NCBI GenBank assembly: GCA_903934745.1
Contig: CAIZOZ010000153.1
Coordinates: 1 to 7,101 of the forward strand
Source of the DNA: an uncultured cyanobacterium
GTDB taxonomy: Bacteria > Cyanobacteriota > Cyanobacteriia > PCC-6307 > Cyanobiaceae
Length of the DNA stretch: 7,101 nt
Direction of reading: 5' to 3'
Shown here one piece after another: positions 1 to 6,226 of this stretch (position 1 is its first letter; each line of letters opens with the position of its first letter). Made by a program: the position numbers and the translations under genes. Below the pieces are notes generated by a model. It saw only the letters and a list, made by a program, of their open reading frames with translations, made no database searches and was not told the DNA's origin.

Positions 1-722
1 CCCAGCGCATCTCCTCGATCAACAGCATTGCCGCCCTCTGTGAGGCCACCGGCGCCGACGTGCGCGAGGTGGCGCGGGCGATCGGCAGCGACTCGCGCCT
101 TGGTCCGAGGTTTCTGCAGGCGGGGCCCGGCTTCGGCGGCAGCTGCTTCCAGAAGGACATCCTCAACCTGGTGTATCTCTGCCGCCACTACGGGCTGGCG
201 GCGGCGGCCGACTACTGGGAGCAGGTGGTGAGCCTCAATACCTGGCAGCAGCACCGCATCGCCCGCAAGGTGGTGCAGAGCCTGTTCGGCACCCTCACCG
301 GCAAGCGATTGGCGGTGCTCGGTTTCGCCTTCAAGGCCGACACCAACGACACCCGCGAATCGCCGGCGATCCGCATCTGCCGTGACCTGATTGAGGAAGG
401 GGCCCAGCTGGCGATCGTCGACGCCAAGGTGGAGGTGGCCCAGATCGCGCTCGATCTGGGCCAGGCACCGCTGCAGGCCGCGGCTGGCTCCACCCTGGCT
501 GGAGAAGGGGGCTGGTTGCCGGCGGCCTCGGCGCTGGAGGCGGCCCGTGGTGCCGATGCGGTGCTGATCCTCACGGAGTGGGCCGCCTATCGCCAGCTCG
601 ACTGGGTGGCGATCGCTGCGCTGATGCGCCGGCCGGCCTGGCTGTTCGATGCCCGGGCGATCGCCGATGCCGAGGCTGCCCGCGCCGCTGGCCTTACGGT
701 CTGGCGGGTAGGCGAGGGCTGA
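1..722 (+). CDS. ugd: UDP-glucose 6-dehydrogenase, C-terminal part (5' end outside window)
   Basis: Oxidises UDP-glucose to UDP-glucuronate with two NAD+, in the cytoplasm, supplying acidic sugars and pentoses for surface polysaccharides. The frame is open from the left edge (first full codon at base 3) to TGA at 720-722, about 239 codons; family members are usually 430-480 residues, so roughly the N-terminal NAD-binding half is missing. Seen: the end of the central helical domain with conserved SSINSIAALCE, then GPGFGGSCFQKD with the catalytic cysteine at codon 144-146, then the C-terminal UDP-binding domain with FAFKADTNDTRESPA (about 327-371) and a late EWAAYRQLDW segment. A GTG at 60 is in frame but lies inside the conserved region, so it is not the real start. 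The next gene begins two bases after the stop and uses the UDP-glucuronate product, so the two are very probably co-transcribed. Family assignment is firm. Confidence 0.93.
   Translation, partial: QRISSINSIAALCEATGADVREVARAIGSDSRLGPRFLQAGPGFGGSCFQKDILNLVYLCRHYGLAAAADYWEQVVSLNTWQQHRIARKVVQSLFGTLTGKRLAVLGFAFKADTNDTRESPAIRICRDLIEEGAQLAIVDAKVEVAQIALDLGQAPLQAAAGSTLAGEGGWLPAASALEAARGADAVLILTEWAAYRQLDWVAIAALMRRPAWLFDARAIADAEAARAAGLTVWRVGEG
609..616. repeat. HIP1 palindrome
   Basis: Exact GCGATCGC inside ugd, the cyanobacterial highly iterated palindrome. Confidence 0.8.
657..664. repeat. HIP1 palindrome
   Basis: Exact GCGATCGC inside ugd, only 40 bases after the previous copy. Confidence 0.8.
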
Positions 723-724
723 AG

Positions 725-1662
<938 letters not shown>

Positions 1663-1663
<1 letters not shown>

Positions 1664-1815
1664 TGGGCGGCCCCATCCTGGTCACCGGTGCTGGGCCGGC
1701 CTCCGCGGCCGACACCAGCGCCCTGGAGGTTTGGGTGGGCTTCCGGCCCACCACCTCGATGGAGCTCGGTGTTGAGCGCTTCAGCGCCTGGTATCGCCGT
1801 CACTACGGGGTCTGA
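1663..1815 (+). pseudogene. Internally deleted remnant of a sugar-nucleotide (UDP-glucuronate 4-epimerase-like) epimerase
   Basis: A 50-codon frame starts at an ATG overlapping the UXS stop (TGATG) and ends at TGA 1813-1815. Residues 1-11, MGGPILVTGAG, match the opening beta strand and glycine loop of an extended SDR epimerase. From about residue 12 the text jumps to what is normally the end of such a protein: AADTSALEVWVGFRPTTS, then MELGVERFSAWYRRHYGV, the carboxy terminus of UDP-glucuronate 4-epimerases and relatives. The 280-300 residues between (rest of the NAD fold, SYK catalytic residues, substrate domain) are absent, yet the two ends remain in one frame. The product could not be an active epimerase. 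Context fits: an epimerase acting on UDP-glucuronate would be the third member of the ugd-uxs cluster. Family identity comes from remembered motifs; a short functional protein or an assembly error remains possible. Confidence 0.72.
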
Positions 1816-1874
1816 GCCCGGAGCCGGCCCCTCCCCAGGGCAAACTGGCCACCTGTACTGCCCGGCCTGCCCCC

Positions 1875-3137
1875 TTGGAACCGCTCCAGAGCCTGCGCGG
1901 CACCGTGGATCTGCTGCCCGCCCAGACCCCCTTCTGGCAGCGGGTTGAGGCCGTGGCCCGCGAACAGTTCCGCCGTGCCGGCATCGCCGAGATCCGCACG
2001 CCGCTGCTGGAGGTCACCGAGCTGTTTGCCCGCGGCATCGGTGAAGGCACCGATGTGGTGGGCAAGGAGATGTACAGCTTCCTCGATCGCGGTGAGCGCA
2101 GCTGCACTCTGCGACCGGAGGGCACGGCCTCGGTGGTGCGCGCCGCAATTCAGCACGGCTTGCTCAGCCAGGGGCCGCAGCGTCTTTGGTATGGCGGGCC
2201 GATGTTCCGCTACGAGCGGCCCCAGGCGGGCCGCCAGCGCCAGTTCCATCAGATCGGTCTGGAGTTTCTCGGCTTTGCCGATCCCCGCAGCGATGCCGAG
2301 GCGATCGCGATCGCCTGGGATCTGCTGGCGGAGCTGGGGCTGGGCGGCCTGGCGCTGGAGCTCAACTCGCTTGGCAGCACGGACGATCGTCTGCGCTATC
2401 GCAGCGAGCTGGTGGCGTGGCTGGAAGGGCATCGCCAGCGGCTCGATCCCGACTCCCAGCAGCGCCTCAGCACCAACCCGCTGCGCATCCTGGATTCGAA
2501 GAACCCGGAGACCCAGGCCCTGCTGGCCGGGGCTCCCACCCTGGCGGCCGCCTTGGCGCCCGAGAGCCTTGAGCGTTTCGAGCAGGTGCAGCAGGCCTTG
2601 ACACGCCTGGAGATTCCGTACGTGATCAATCCCCGCCTGGTGCGGGGCCTGGATTATTACGGCCATACGGCCTTCGAGATCACCAGCAGCCAGCTCGGTG
2701 CCCAGGCCACTGTCTGCGGTGGTGGTCGCTACGACGGCCTGGTGGGCCAGCTGGGCGGGCCGGCCACGGCCGCTGTGGGTTGGGCCCTCGGCATGGAGCG
2801 CCTGGTGCTGCTGGCCCAGGCGGCGGCGGATCCAGCGGCCCTGCAGGCTGCGGCACCCGATCTCTATGTGATCAGCCGTGGCGCCGAGGCGGAGGCCCTG
2901 GCGTTGCCGCTGGCTCGCCGCGCCCGGGCCCTGGGCCTGGCGGTGGAGCTGGATCTCACCGCCGCCGCCTTCGGCAAGCAGTTCAAGCGGGCCGACCGCT
3001 GTGGCGCCCGCTGGGCGGCGGTGATCGGCGAGGCCGAAGCCAGCGAAGCGGTGGTGGTGCTCAAGGATCTGCGCGATCCCCAGGGCGCCGACCTGCGGCT
3101 TTCCCCGGAGGCGCTGCTCGTGCGCTTGCTGGCCTGA
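1875..3137 (+). CDS. hisS: Histidyl-tRNA synthetase
   Basis: Class II aminoacyl-tRNA synthetase that activates histidine with ATP and charges tRNA-His, in the cytoplasm. At 420 residues it has full normal length. Seen: the N-terminal LRGTVDLLP (7-15) typical of HisRS; TLRPEGTASVVRA (78-90) that helps bind histidine; motif 2 around RYERPQAGRQRQFHQIG (112-128) with the ATP-binding arginines; the histidine-specific LVRGLDYYGHTAFE (255-268); the CGGGRYDGL loop (281-289); and motif 3 GWALGMERL (302-310). The last ~90 residues form the anticodon-binding domain. The start is taken as TTG 1875: no ATG or GTG occurs upstream in frame after the preceding gene remnant, and the next in-frame GTG (1905) lies inside LRGTVD. 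I see no clear ribosome binding site. It is separated by 59 bases from the epimerase remnant and converges on psbJ. Confidence 0.96.
   Translation: MEPLQSLRGTVDLLPAQTPFWQRVEAVAREQFRRAGIAEIRTPLLEVTELFARGIGEGTDVVGKEMYSFLDRGERSCTLRPEGTASVVRAAIQHGLLSQGPQRLWYGGPMFRYERPQAGRQRQFHQIGLEFLGFADPRSDAEAIAIAWDLLAELGLGGLALELNSLGSTDDRLRYRSELVAWLEGHRQRLDPDSQQRLSTNPLRILDSKNPETQALLAGAPTLAAALAPESLERFEQVQQALTRLEIPYVINPRLVRGLDYYGHTAFEITSSQLGAQATVCGGGRYDGLVGQLGGPATAAVGWALGMERLVLLAQAAADPAALQAAAPDLYVISRGAEAEALALPLARRARALGLAVELDLTAAAFGKQFKRADRCGARWAAVIGEAEASEAVVVLKDLRDPQGADLRLSPEALLVRLLA
2301..2314. repeat. Two overlapping HIP1 palindromes
   Basis: GCGATCGCGATCGC inside hisS: two HIP1 copies sharing two bases, coding for Ala-Ile-Ala-Ile-Ala. 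Confidence 0.8.
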
Positions 3138-3149
3138 CCGGATCAGATC

Positions 3150-3166
3150 AGCTGGTCAGCCCAGCT
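3150..3166 (+). other. Short hairpin just after hisS
   Basis: AGCTGG and CCAGCT form a 6-bp stem around a 5-base loop, 12 bases after the hisS stop. No T tract follows on the plus strand (next bases TGCCCAT), so it is not a canonical intrinsic terminator. It could still protect the hisS 3' end or be chance. Confidence 0.25.
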
Positions 3167-3173
3167 TGCCCAT

Positions 3174-3198
3174 AAAAAACGGACCCCGAGGGATCCGT
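3174..3198 (-). terminator. Rho-independent terminator of the psbEFLJ operon
   Basis: Read on the minus strand, an 8-bp stem (arms 3191-3198 and 3179-3186) closes over the loop CTCG and is followed by six Ts (As at 3174-3179 on the plus strand). One pair is G-T on the minus strand but would be C-A on the plus strand, and the T tract exists only in the minus direction, so the element serves the psb operon, not hisS. It lies 35 bases beyond the psbJ stop codon. Confidence 0.88.
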
Positions 3199-3232
3199 TG
3201 CAGGCAGTGAGGGTGGGATCAGGGAGCTGATG

Positions 3233-3433
3233 TCAGGCCGAACCCACGGCGACATAGGAGCCATAGAAGAACAGACCGACGACGAAGATCACCGCCATGC
3301 CACCAGCGGTGGCCACAAGCCACAGAGGCAGCACGCCTTCGGTCCAGCGGCTCTTCCAGGCCACGGCCGGGCGACCATCGGGAAGACGATCCGGGATCCG
3401 GCCGTCGGGGAGAGAGGATTTCTTGCCGCTCAT
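3233..3433 (-). CDS. psbJ: Photosystem II protein PsbJ, long form
   Basis: Small single-span thylakoid membrane protein of photosystem II, located near cytochrome b559, involved in plastoquinone exchange on the QB side and in PSII assembly. The protein is 66 residues. The conserved PsbJ core is EGVLPLWLVATAGGM onward (about 32-66), with the membrane helix ending in VVGLFFYGSYVAVGSA. Canonical PsbJ has about 40 residues and begins roughly at this core; here about 26 extra hydrophilic residues precede it, with two similar PDGR units (residues 9-12 and 18-21). The long start is supported by a strong GGAGG ribosome site 7 bases before the ATG. From memory, picocyanobacterial PsbJ is generally extended this way. 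It is the last gene of psbE-F-L-J, 15 bases after psbL and followed by a terminator. Confidence 0.95.
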   Translation of the reverse strand: MSGKKSSLPDGRIPDRLPDGRPAVAWKSRWTEGVLPLWLVATAGGMAVIFVVGLFFYGSYVAVGSA

Positions 3434-3440
3434 TCGAGAA

Positions 3441-3445
3441 CCTCC
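3441..3445 (-). promoter_or_regulatory. Ribosome binding site of psbJ
   Basis: GGAGG on the minus strand, 7 bases before the psbJ ATG at 3433, within the 15-base psbL-psbJ gap. It is the clearest Shine-Dalgarno site in the psb block and decides in favour of the long psbJ start. Confidence 0.85.
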
Positions 3446-3448
3446 GGA

Positions 3449-3568
3449 TCAGTTGAAGAAGTAGCTGGAAAACAGCACACCCGTGACGAACACGAACAGC
3501 AGGCCCAGATAAAGGCTGGTGCGGTTCAGTTCAACCGGGAGGTTGTTGGGATTGTCGTTGCGTTGCAT
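3449..3568 (-). CDS. psbL: Photosystem II protein PsbL
   Basis: A 39-residue single-span thylakoid protein at the PSII monomer-monomer interface, important for QA function and dimer stability. The translation starts MQRNDNPNNLPVELNRTSLY and continues as the nearly invariant PsbL core: NRTSLYLGLL at 15-24, then a membrane helix ending FSSYFFN. Length and carboxy terminus match the family exactly. The ATG at 3566-3568 has no evident ribosome binding site; the preceding minus-strand bases are ACCCCCACCATCGGC. It stands 79 bases after psbF, unlike the close spacing elsewhere in the operon, and that gap carries a strong inverted repeat. Confidence 0.95.
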   Translation of the reverse strand: MQRNDNPNNLPVELNRTSLYLGLLFVFVTGVLFSSYFFN

Positions 3569-3604
3569 GCCGATGGTGGGGGTGATCGGGTGTCAGATCA
3601 GGGT

Positions 3605-3633
3605 CGTCACCGCAGCTGGACACCGCGGTGACG
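3605..3633 (-). other. Perfect 9-bp inverted repeat in the psbF-psbL gap
   Basis: CGTCACCGC (3605-3613) and GCGGTGACG (3625-3633) are exact reverse complements around an 11-base spacer. In the operon transcript this would be a stable GC-rich hairpin, 14 bases after the psbF stop and 36 bases before the psbL start. No U tract follows, so it is not a standard terminator. A 10-bp perfect palindrome (3621-3630) overlaps the second arm and could form a competing fold or protein site. A role in mRNA stability, processing or partial attenuation is inferred. Confidence 0.6.
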
Positions 3634-3647
3634 TGAAGGCAGCCCGA

Positions 3648-3785
3648 TCAACGGCGGACGAACTGCATGGCGGCCAGGGCCCCCAGGAAGAAAACCGTGG
3701 GGATGCCGAGGGCATGCACGGACAGCCAGCGCACCGTGAAGATCGGGTAGTTGCGCGGTGTGGTGGGAGCGGGAACTTGGGTCAT
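3648..3785 (-). CDS. psbF: Cytochrome b559 beta subunit
   Basis: The beta subunit of cytochrome b559, pairing with PsbE to bind one haem between two histidines in the PSII reaction centre. The protein has 45 residues, the usual length. Seen: NYPIFTVRWLSVHALGIPT with the haem-ligand histidine at residue 24, then one membrane helix ending AAMQFVRR. The amino-terminal 11 residues are variable and proline/threonine-rich, as in other cyanobacteria. The ATG (3783-3785) is five bases after the psbE stop, so translational coupling to psbE is likely; no strong Shine-Dalgarno is seen. Confidence 0.96.
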   Translation of the reverse strand: MTQVPAPTTPRNYPIFTVRWLSVHALGIPTVFFLGALAAMQFVRR

Positions 3786-3790
3786 GACTT

Positions 3791-4039
3791 TTATTTCATG
3801 CGCAGGTCGAGCTGGCTCTTGCCTTCGTAGCGCTGGCTGACGACGGGAGCCTTGGTTTCCTGAGCCTGAAAGTAGGCATCAGGCCGCGGTGTGCCGAAGG
3901 CGTCATACGCCAGGCCGGTGGAAACGAACATGAAGCCGGCCAGGAAGATGGCAGGCAGGGTCACCGCATGGATGACCCAGTAGCGGATGCTCGTGATGAT
4001 TTCGAAGAACGGGCGTTCCCCTGTAGAGCCGGCAGCCAT
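3791..4039 (-). CDS. psbE: Cytochrome b559 alpha subunit
   Basis: The alpha subunit of cytochrome b559, essential for assembly of the PSII reaction centre and thought to protect it by secondary electron transfer. The protein has 82 residues, as expected. Seen: ERPFFEIITSIRYWVIHAVT with the haem-ligand histidine at residue 24, one membrane helix (about 22-45), then the conserved lumenal GLAYDAFGTPRPDAYF and a carboxy-terminal SQLDLRMK. It is first of psbE-F-L-J and lies 132 bases after ycf48 on the same strand. No good ribosome site precedes the ATG; a weak -10-like box lies 24 bases upstream. Confidence 0.97.
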   Translation of the reverse strand: MAAGSTGERPFFEIITSIRYWVIHAVTLPAIFLAGFMFVSTGLAYDAFGTPRPDAYFQAQETKAPVVSQRYEGKSQLDLRMK

Positions 4040-4062
4040 GGTTTCAAGCGTTCAGCCAGAAG

Positions 4063-4068
4063 ATCCTA
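4063..4068 (-). promoter_or_regulatory. Candidate -10 box for a psbE promoter
   Basis: TAGGAT on the minus strand, 23 bases before the psbE ATG, in the 132-base ycf48-psbE gap. No matching -35 hexamer is visible at the usual distance. If used, it would start psbEFLJ transcripts with a short leader of about 15-20 bases, separate from rubA-ycf48. The support is position and hexamer likeness only. Confidence 0.3.
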
Positions 4069-4083
4069 GAACTCGCCCTGCTG

Positions 4084-4104
4084 CCCCCGGGAGCGGACCG
4101 GGGG
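4084..4104 (-). other. GC hairpin between ycf48 and psbE
   Basis: CCCCCGG (4084-4090) and CCGGGGG (4098-4104) are exact reverse complements around a 7-base loop, 67 bases after the ycf48 stop. Neither strand has a following T tract. It could stabilise the rubA-ycf48 3' end or the start of the psb message, or mark factor-assisted termination. Structure is seen; role is inferred. Confidence 0.4.
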
Positions 4105-4146
4105 GTTGGTTACAGAGGGATGTAGTTGGGGCTGGGCAGGGGCCTG

Positions 4147-4154
4147 GCGATCGC
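4147..4154. repeat. HIP1 palindrome, intergenic
   Basis: Exact GCGATCGC within the 10-bp palindrome GGCGATCGCC, between ycf48 and psbE; the only non-coding copy in the window. Confidence 0.8.
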
Positions 4155-4171
4155 CGCCAGTGGCGCCTGGC

Positions 4172-5221
4172 TCAGCCCACCCAGCGCAGCATCGAGCCCC
4201 GTTCTCCCAGCACGAAGGCCTTGCCGCCGTCGTCGAAGTGGATGCGGGTGAAGTTGCTGGGTTGCTCGGCTCCCACCGGATCGCGCTGCCAGCTGCTGCC
4301 GCCATCGCGGCTCACCAGCAGCGTGCCGCTGCCGCCACCGGTCCAGAGGGCGCCACTGGGATCCCAGGCCAGGTCGAGGTAGCCGAAACCATTGGTGATC
4401 GGCACCACCGGCTTGCCCCAGGCCCCCAGGTCGTTGGCATCGGTGTTGAAGCGCAGCTGGGCGCCCCGGGCCACCATCCAGAGGTTGCCGTCGGGCTGGA
4501 AGCCCATCGATTGCAGTCGCTGGCTGCTCACCCGCTGATGCACCTGCCAGGTGTCCTGGCCCGGGGTCCAGCTGGCGAAGAAGTTGCCCAGGCCGCTCAC
4601 GCTCACATAGCGGCCGTCTGGCGAGCGGCGCAGGTCGCGCACGGCACCGGCGGCATCGCTCACCAGCGCCTGCCAGCTGTTGCCGGCATTGCTGGTCTGA
4701 TAGACGGCGCCCACGTTGGTGGCCAGTTCGGCCTGTTTCGGTCCGAGGGCCGTGACCAGGTAGGGCTCTCCGGGCAGCTTGGTGTCGAGCAGCAGGCGGC
4801 TCCAGCTCTGGCCGGCGTCGTCGCTGTGCAACAGCAGGCCGGGCTGGCCGACGATCCAGCCCTCGTCGCCTTTGAAATCAATGCTGATCAGGCGGAAGTT
4901 TTCCTCCAGGGGCAGATCGAGCGAGCGGTTCTCCCAGCTGGCACCGCCGTCGTCGGTTTCCATGATCAGGCGGTTGCTGCCCACCAGGAAGCCATGGGTG
5001 GGGCTGGTGAAGGCCAGATCCAAGGGGTTGGAGGCGGTGTCCAGGGGCACGGCCTGCCAGGGGCTGGTGGCGGCTGTCGGCAGGCCGGTGGTGACACAGC
5101 CGCCCAGACCGAAGCCGAGGCTGATCACCAGCATCAGGCTCAGCAGCGGTGTAACTAGCTGTGCAACACGACGACTCAGCTGCAGGGGCAGCCCCAGGCG
5201 GGGCACGGAAGTCCGGTTCAA
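4172..5221 (-). CDS. ycf48: Photosystem II assembly factor Ycf48 (HCF136 homologue), lipoprotein
   Basis: Lumenal assembly factor that binds precursor D1 and helps form the D1-D2 reaction-centre complex. The 349-residue reading has a signal segment with arginines at 17-18, a hydrophobic stretch and lipobox LGGC (39-42), so the mature protein should be lipid-anchored at Cys42. The rest is the Ycf48 beta-propeller, with recurring Asp-box-like blade motifs: DDGGASW, SDDAGQSW, SNAGNSW and DGGSSW, plus FLVGSNRLIMETD and EGWIVGQPG; it ends FVLGERGSMLRWVG. The start is uncertain: TTG at 5221 sits 6 bases after rubA, GTG at 5206 is in frame, and ATG at 5134 would leave only a very short signal. No clear ribosome site supports any of them. 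Co-transcription with rubA is likely, since both act in PSII biogenesis. Confidence 0.94.
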   Translation of the reverse strand: MNRTSVPRLGLPLQLSRRVAQLVTPLLSLMLVISLGFGLGGCVTTGLPTAATSPWQAVPLDTASNPLDLAFTSPTHGFLVGSNRLIMETDDGGASWENRSLDLPLEENFRLISIDFKGDEGWIVGQPGLLLHSDDAGQSWSRLLLDTKLPGEPYLVTALGPKQAELATNVGAVYQTSNAGNSWQALVSDAAGAVRDLRRSPDGRYVSVSGLGNFFASWTPGQDTWQVHQRVSSQRLQSMGFQPDGNLWMVARGAQLRFNTDANDLGAWGKPVVPITNGFGYLDLAWDPSGALWTGGGSGTLLVSRDGGSSWQRDPVGAEQPSNFTRIHFDDGGKAFVLGERGSMLRWVG

Positions 5222-5227
5222 GGGTGA

Positions 5228-5701
5228 TCAGCGCAGGGAATAGAGCGAAAGGAAGAAGGCGATCGCCAGGGCGAAGCCACCGAAGATCAGCACGTTCTTC
5301 TGGCCCGGAGTGAGCCGGTTGACGCCGAGGCCGAAGTTGAGGTTTTCCTCGAAGCCACTCGGCTTGTTGCGGGGGCCGATGTCCTTGAAGGCCCCCACCC
5401 GGCTCCGGCACACCGGGCAGCGGAATCCGATCGGATCCAGCTCGCTGAAGGGGGTGTCCTGGGGAATCCCCAGCTTCTTGACCCCTTCTCCCGGGTCGTA
5501 GACAAAGCCACAGCTGCGGCATTCGAAGCGATGGCTGGCCGGATCGCTGACGGCCTCCCCAGGACTGGGGCTGGCCTCCGGTTCGGGGCCAGCGCCCGTT
5601 GGCTCGCCGGTGTTATCGGCAGCGGTTTGGGGCGTTGGAGCCGCCACTGGCGGGCCGGCTGGCTGGTCCGTTGCCTGGTCCGTGGGAGCGTCCGTGCTCA
5701 T
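5228..5701 (-). CDS. rubA: Membrane-anchored rubredoxin of PSII biogenesis
   Basis: Rubredoxin with a carboxy-terminal membrane anchor; cyanobacterial and plastid RubA/RBD1 proteins are needed for photosystem II assembly. The protein has 157 residues. Seen: a hydrophilic amino-terminal tail (1-56) rich in Pro, Ala, Thr and acidic residues; the rubredoxin fold with iron ligands Cys61, Cys64, Cys95 and Cys98 in ECRSCGFVYDP and FRCPVCRSRVGAF; a linker containing NKPSGFEENLNFGLGVN; and a single membrane helix (about 136-156) near the end. Family members are usually nearer 115 residues, the surplus here being the tail. The ATG at 5699-5701 is the first start after a stretch without homology; AAGGGG about 10 bases before it may be the ribosome site. 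The stop lies 6 bases before the ycf48 start, and ndhC diverges upstream. Confidence 0.95.
   Translation of the reverse strand: MSTDAPTDQATDQPAGPPVAAPTPQTAADNTGEPTGAGPEPEASPSPGEAVSDPASHRFECRSCGFVYDPGEGVKKLGIPQDTPFSELDPIGFRCPVCRSRVGAFKDIGPRNKPSGFEENLNFGLGVNRLTPGQKNVLIFGGFALAIAFFLSLYSLR
5259..5266. repeat. HIP1 palindrome
   Basis: Exact GCGATCGC in the membrane-helix codons of rubA. Confidence 0.8.
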
Positions 5702-5856
5702 CCCTGGGCCCCTTCAGTTGCGCCCGAACTCTATCGAGGCCCGGTTGCGTTCCCCGGCGGCCCCCTGGGCCTGAGCCTTCGGCCGTGAGCAGGCAACCAT
5801 GAACCGTCAGCGGCTGGCGGCAGATGCCAGACTGCGGCGCAGGTTGGATCAGCTCG
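5702..5856. other. Divergent rubA / ndhC intergenic region
   Basis: These 155 bases must hold the starts of both the rubA-ycf48 and ndhC-ndhK transcripts. On the minus strand TAGAGT (5728-5733) resembles a -10 box, without a convincing -35. On the plus strand GCCTG (5769-5773) and CAGGC (5790-5794) enclose a smaller GCC-TTC-GGC hairpin, possibly in the ndhC leader. An ATG at 5799 opens an out-of-frame reading over ndhC, and another at 5824 is in frame with ndhC; neither looks like the real start. Confidence 0.35.
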
Positions 5857-6219
5857 ATGTTCGTGCTTTCCGGCTACGACGCCTTCCTGGGCTTTCTGCT
5901 GCTTTCGGCAGCGGTCCCGGTGCTGGCGCTGGTGGCCAACAAGCTGCTTTCGCCCAAAAGCCGGCAGGGGGAGCGGGAGCTCACCTACGAATCCGGGATG
6001 GAGCCGATCGGTGGCGCCTGGATTCAGTTCAATATCCGTTATTACATGTTCGCCCTGGTCTTCGTCATCTTTGATGTCGAGACCGTCTTCCTCTATCCCT
6101 GGGCGGTGGCCTTCCACCGGCTCGGGCTGCTGGCCTTCATCGAGGCCCTGATCTTCATCGCCATCCTCGTGGTGGCCCTCGCCTACGCCTGGCGCAAGGG
6201 CGCCCTCGAGTGGAGCTGA
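5857..6219 (+). CDS. ndhC: NAD(P)H-quinone oxidoreductase (NDH-1) subunit 3
   Basis: Membrane-arm subunit of the cyanobacterial NDH-1 complex (NuoA homologue) in the thylakoid membrane, used in cyclic electron flow, respiration and CO2 uptake. The protein has 120 residues, normal for NdhC. Seen: MFVLSGYDAFLGFLLLS opening the first membrane helix; the conserved quinone-site loop ERELTYESGMEPIGGAW; FNIRYYMFALVFVIFDVET leading through helix two; and a third helix ending AYAWRKGALEWS. The frame has an earlier ATG at 5824, but the 11 residues it adds are unlike NdhC, while MFVL at 5857 matches the family start. There is no strong ribosome site (AGG at about -16). It is followed 7 bases later by ndhK and diverges from rubA. 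Confidence 0.96.
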   Translation: MFVLSGYDAFLGFLLLSAAVPVLALVANKLLSPKSRQGERELTYESGMEPIGGAWIQFNIRYYMFALVFVIFDVETVFLYPWAVAFHRLGLLAFIEALIFIAILVVALAYAWRKGALEWS

Positions 6220-6226
6220 CCCCACC

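Noticed and set aside
578..724. Upstream extension of the UXS reading frame
   Set aside because: The 49 extra residues overlap ugd in another frame, are Arg/Gly/Ala-rich and unlike any SDR N-terminus; ATG 725 places the glycine motif correctly.
1803..2666. Minus-strand open frame of 287 codons over hisS
   Set aside because: Antisense shadow of hisS, whose plus-strand motifs are unmistakable.
3230..3631. Plus-strand open frame of 133 codons across psbJ and psbL
   Set aside because: It crosses two real minus-strand genes and the gap between them, and looks like chance.
4106..5158. Plus-strand open frame of 350 codons over ycf48
   Set aside because: Antisense to ycf48; the translation is Ala/Gly/Gln/His-rich with no domain, as expected for a shadow frame.
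5824..5856. Longer ndhC start adding 11 residues
   Set aside because: The added residues do not resemble NdhC; MFVL at 5857 matches the usual start and length of 120.
5799..6074. Plus-strand frame of 91 codons starting before ndhC
   Set aside because: Overlaps most of ndhC out of frame, with a basic, composition-driven translation.
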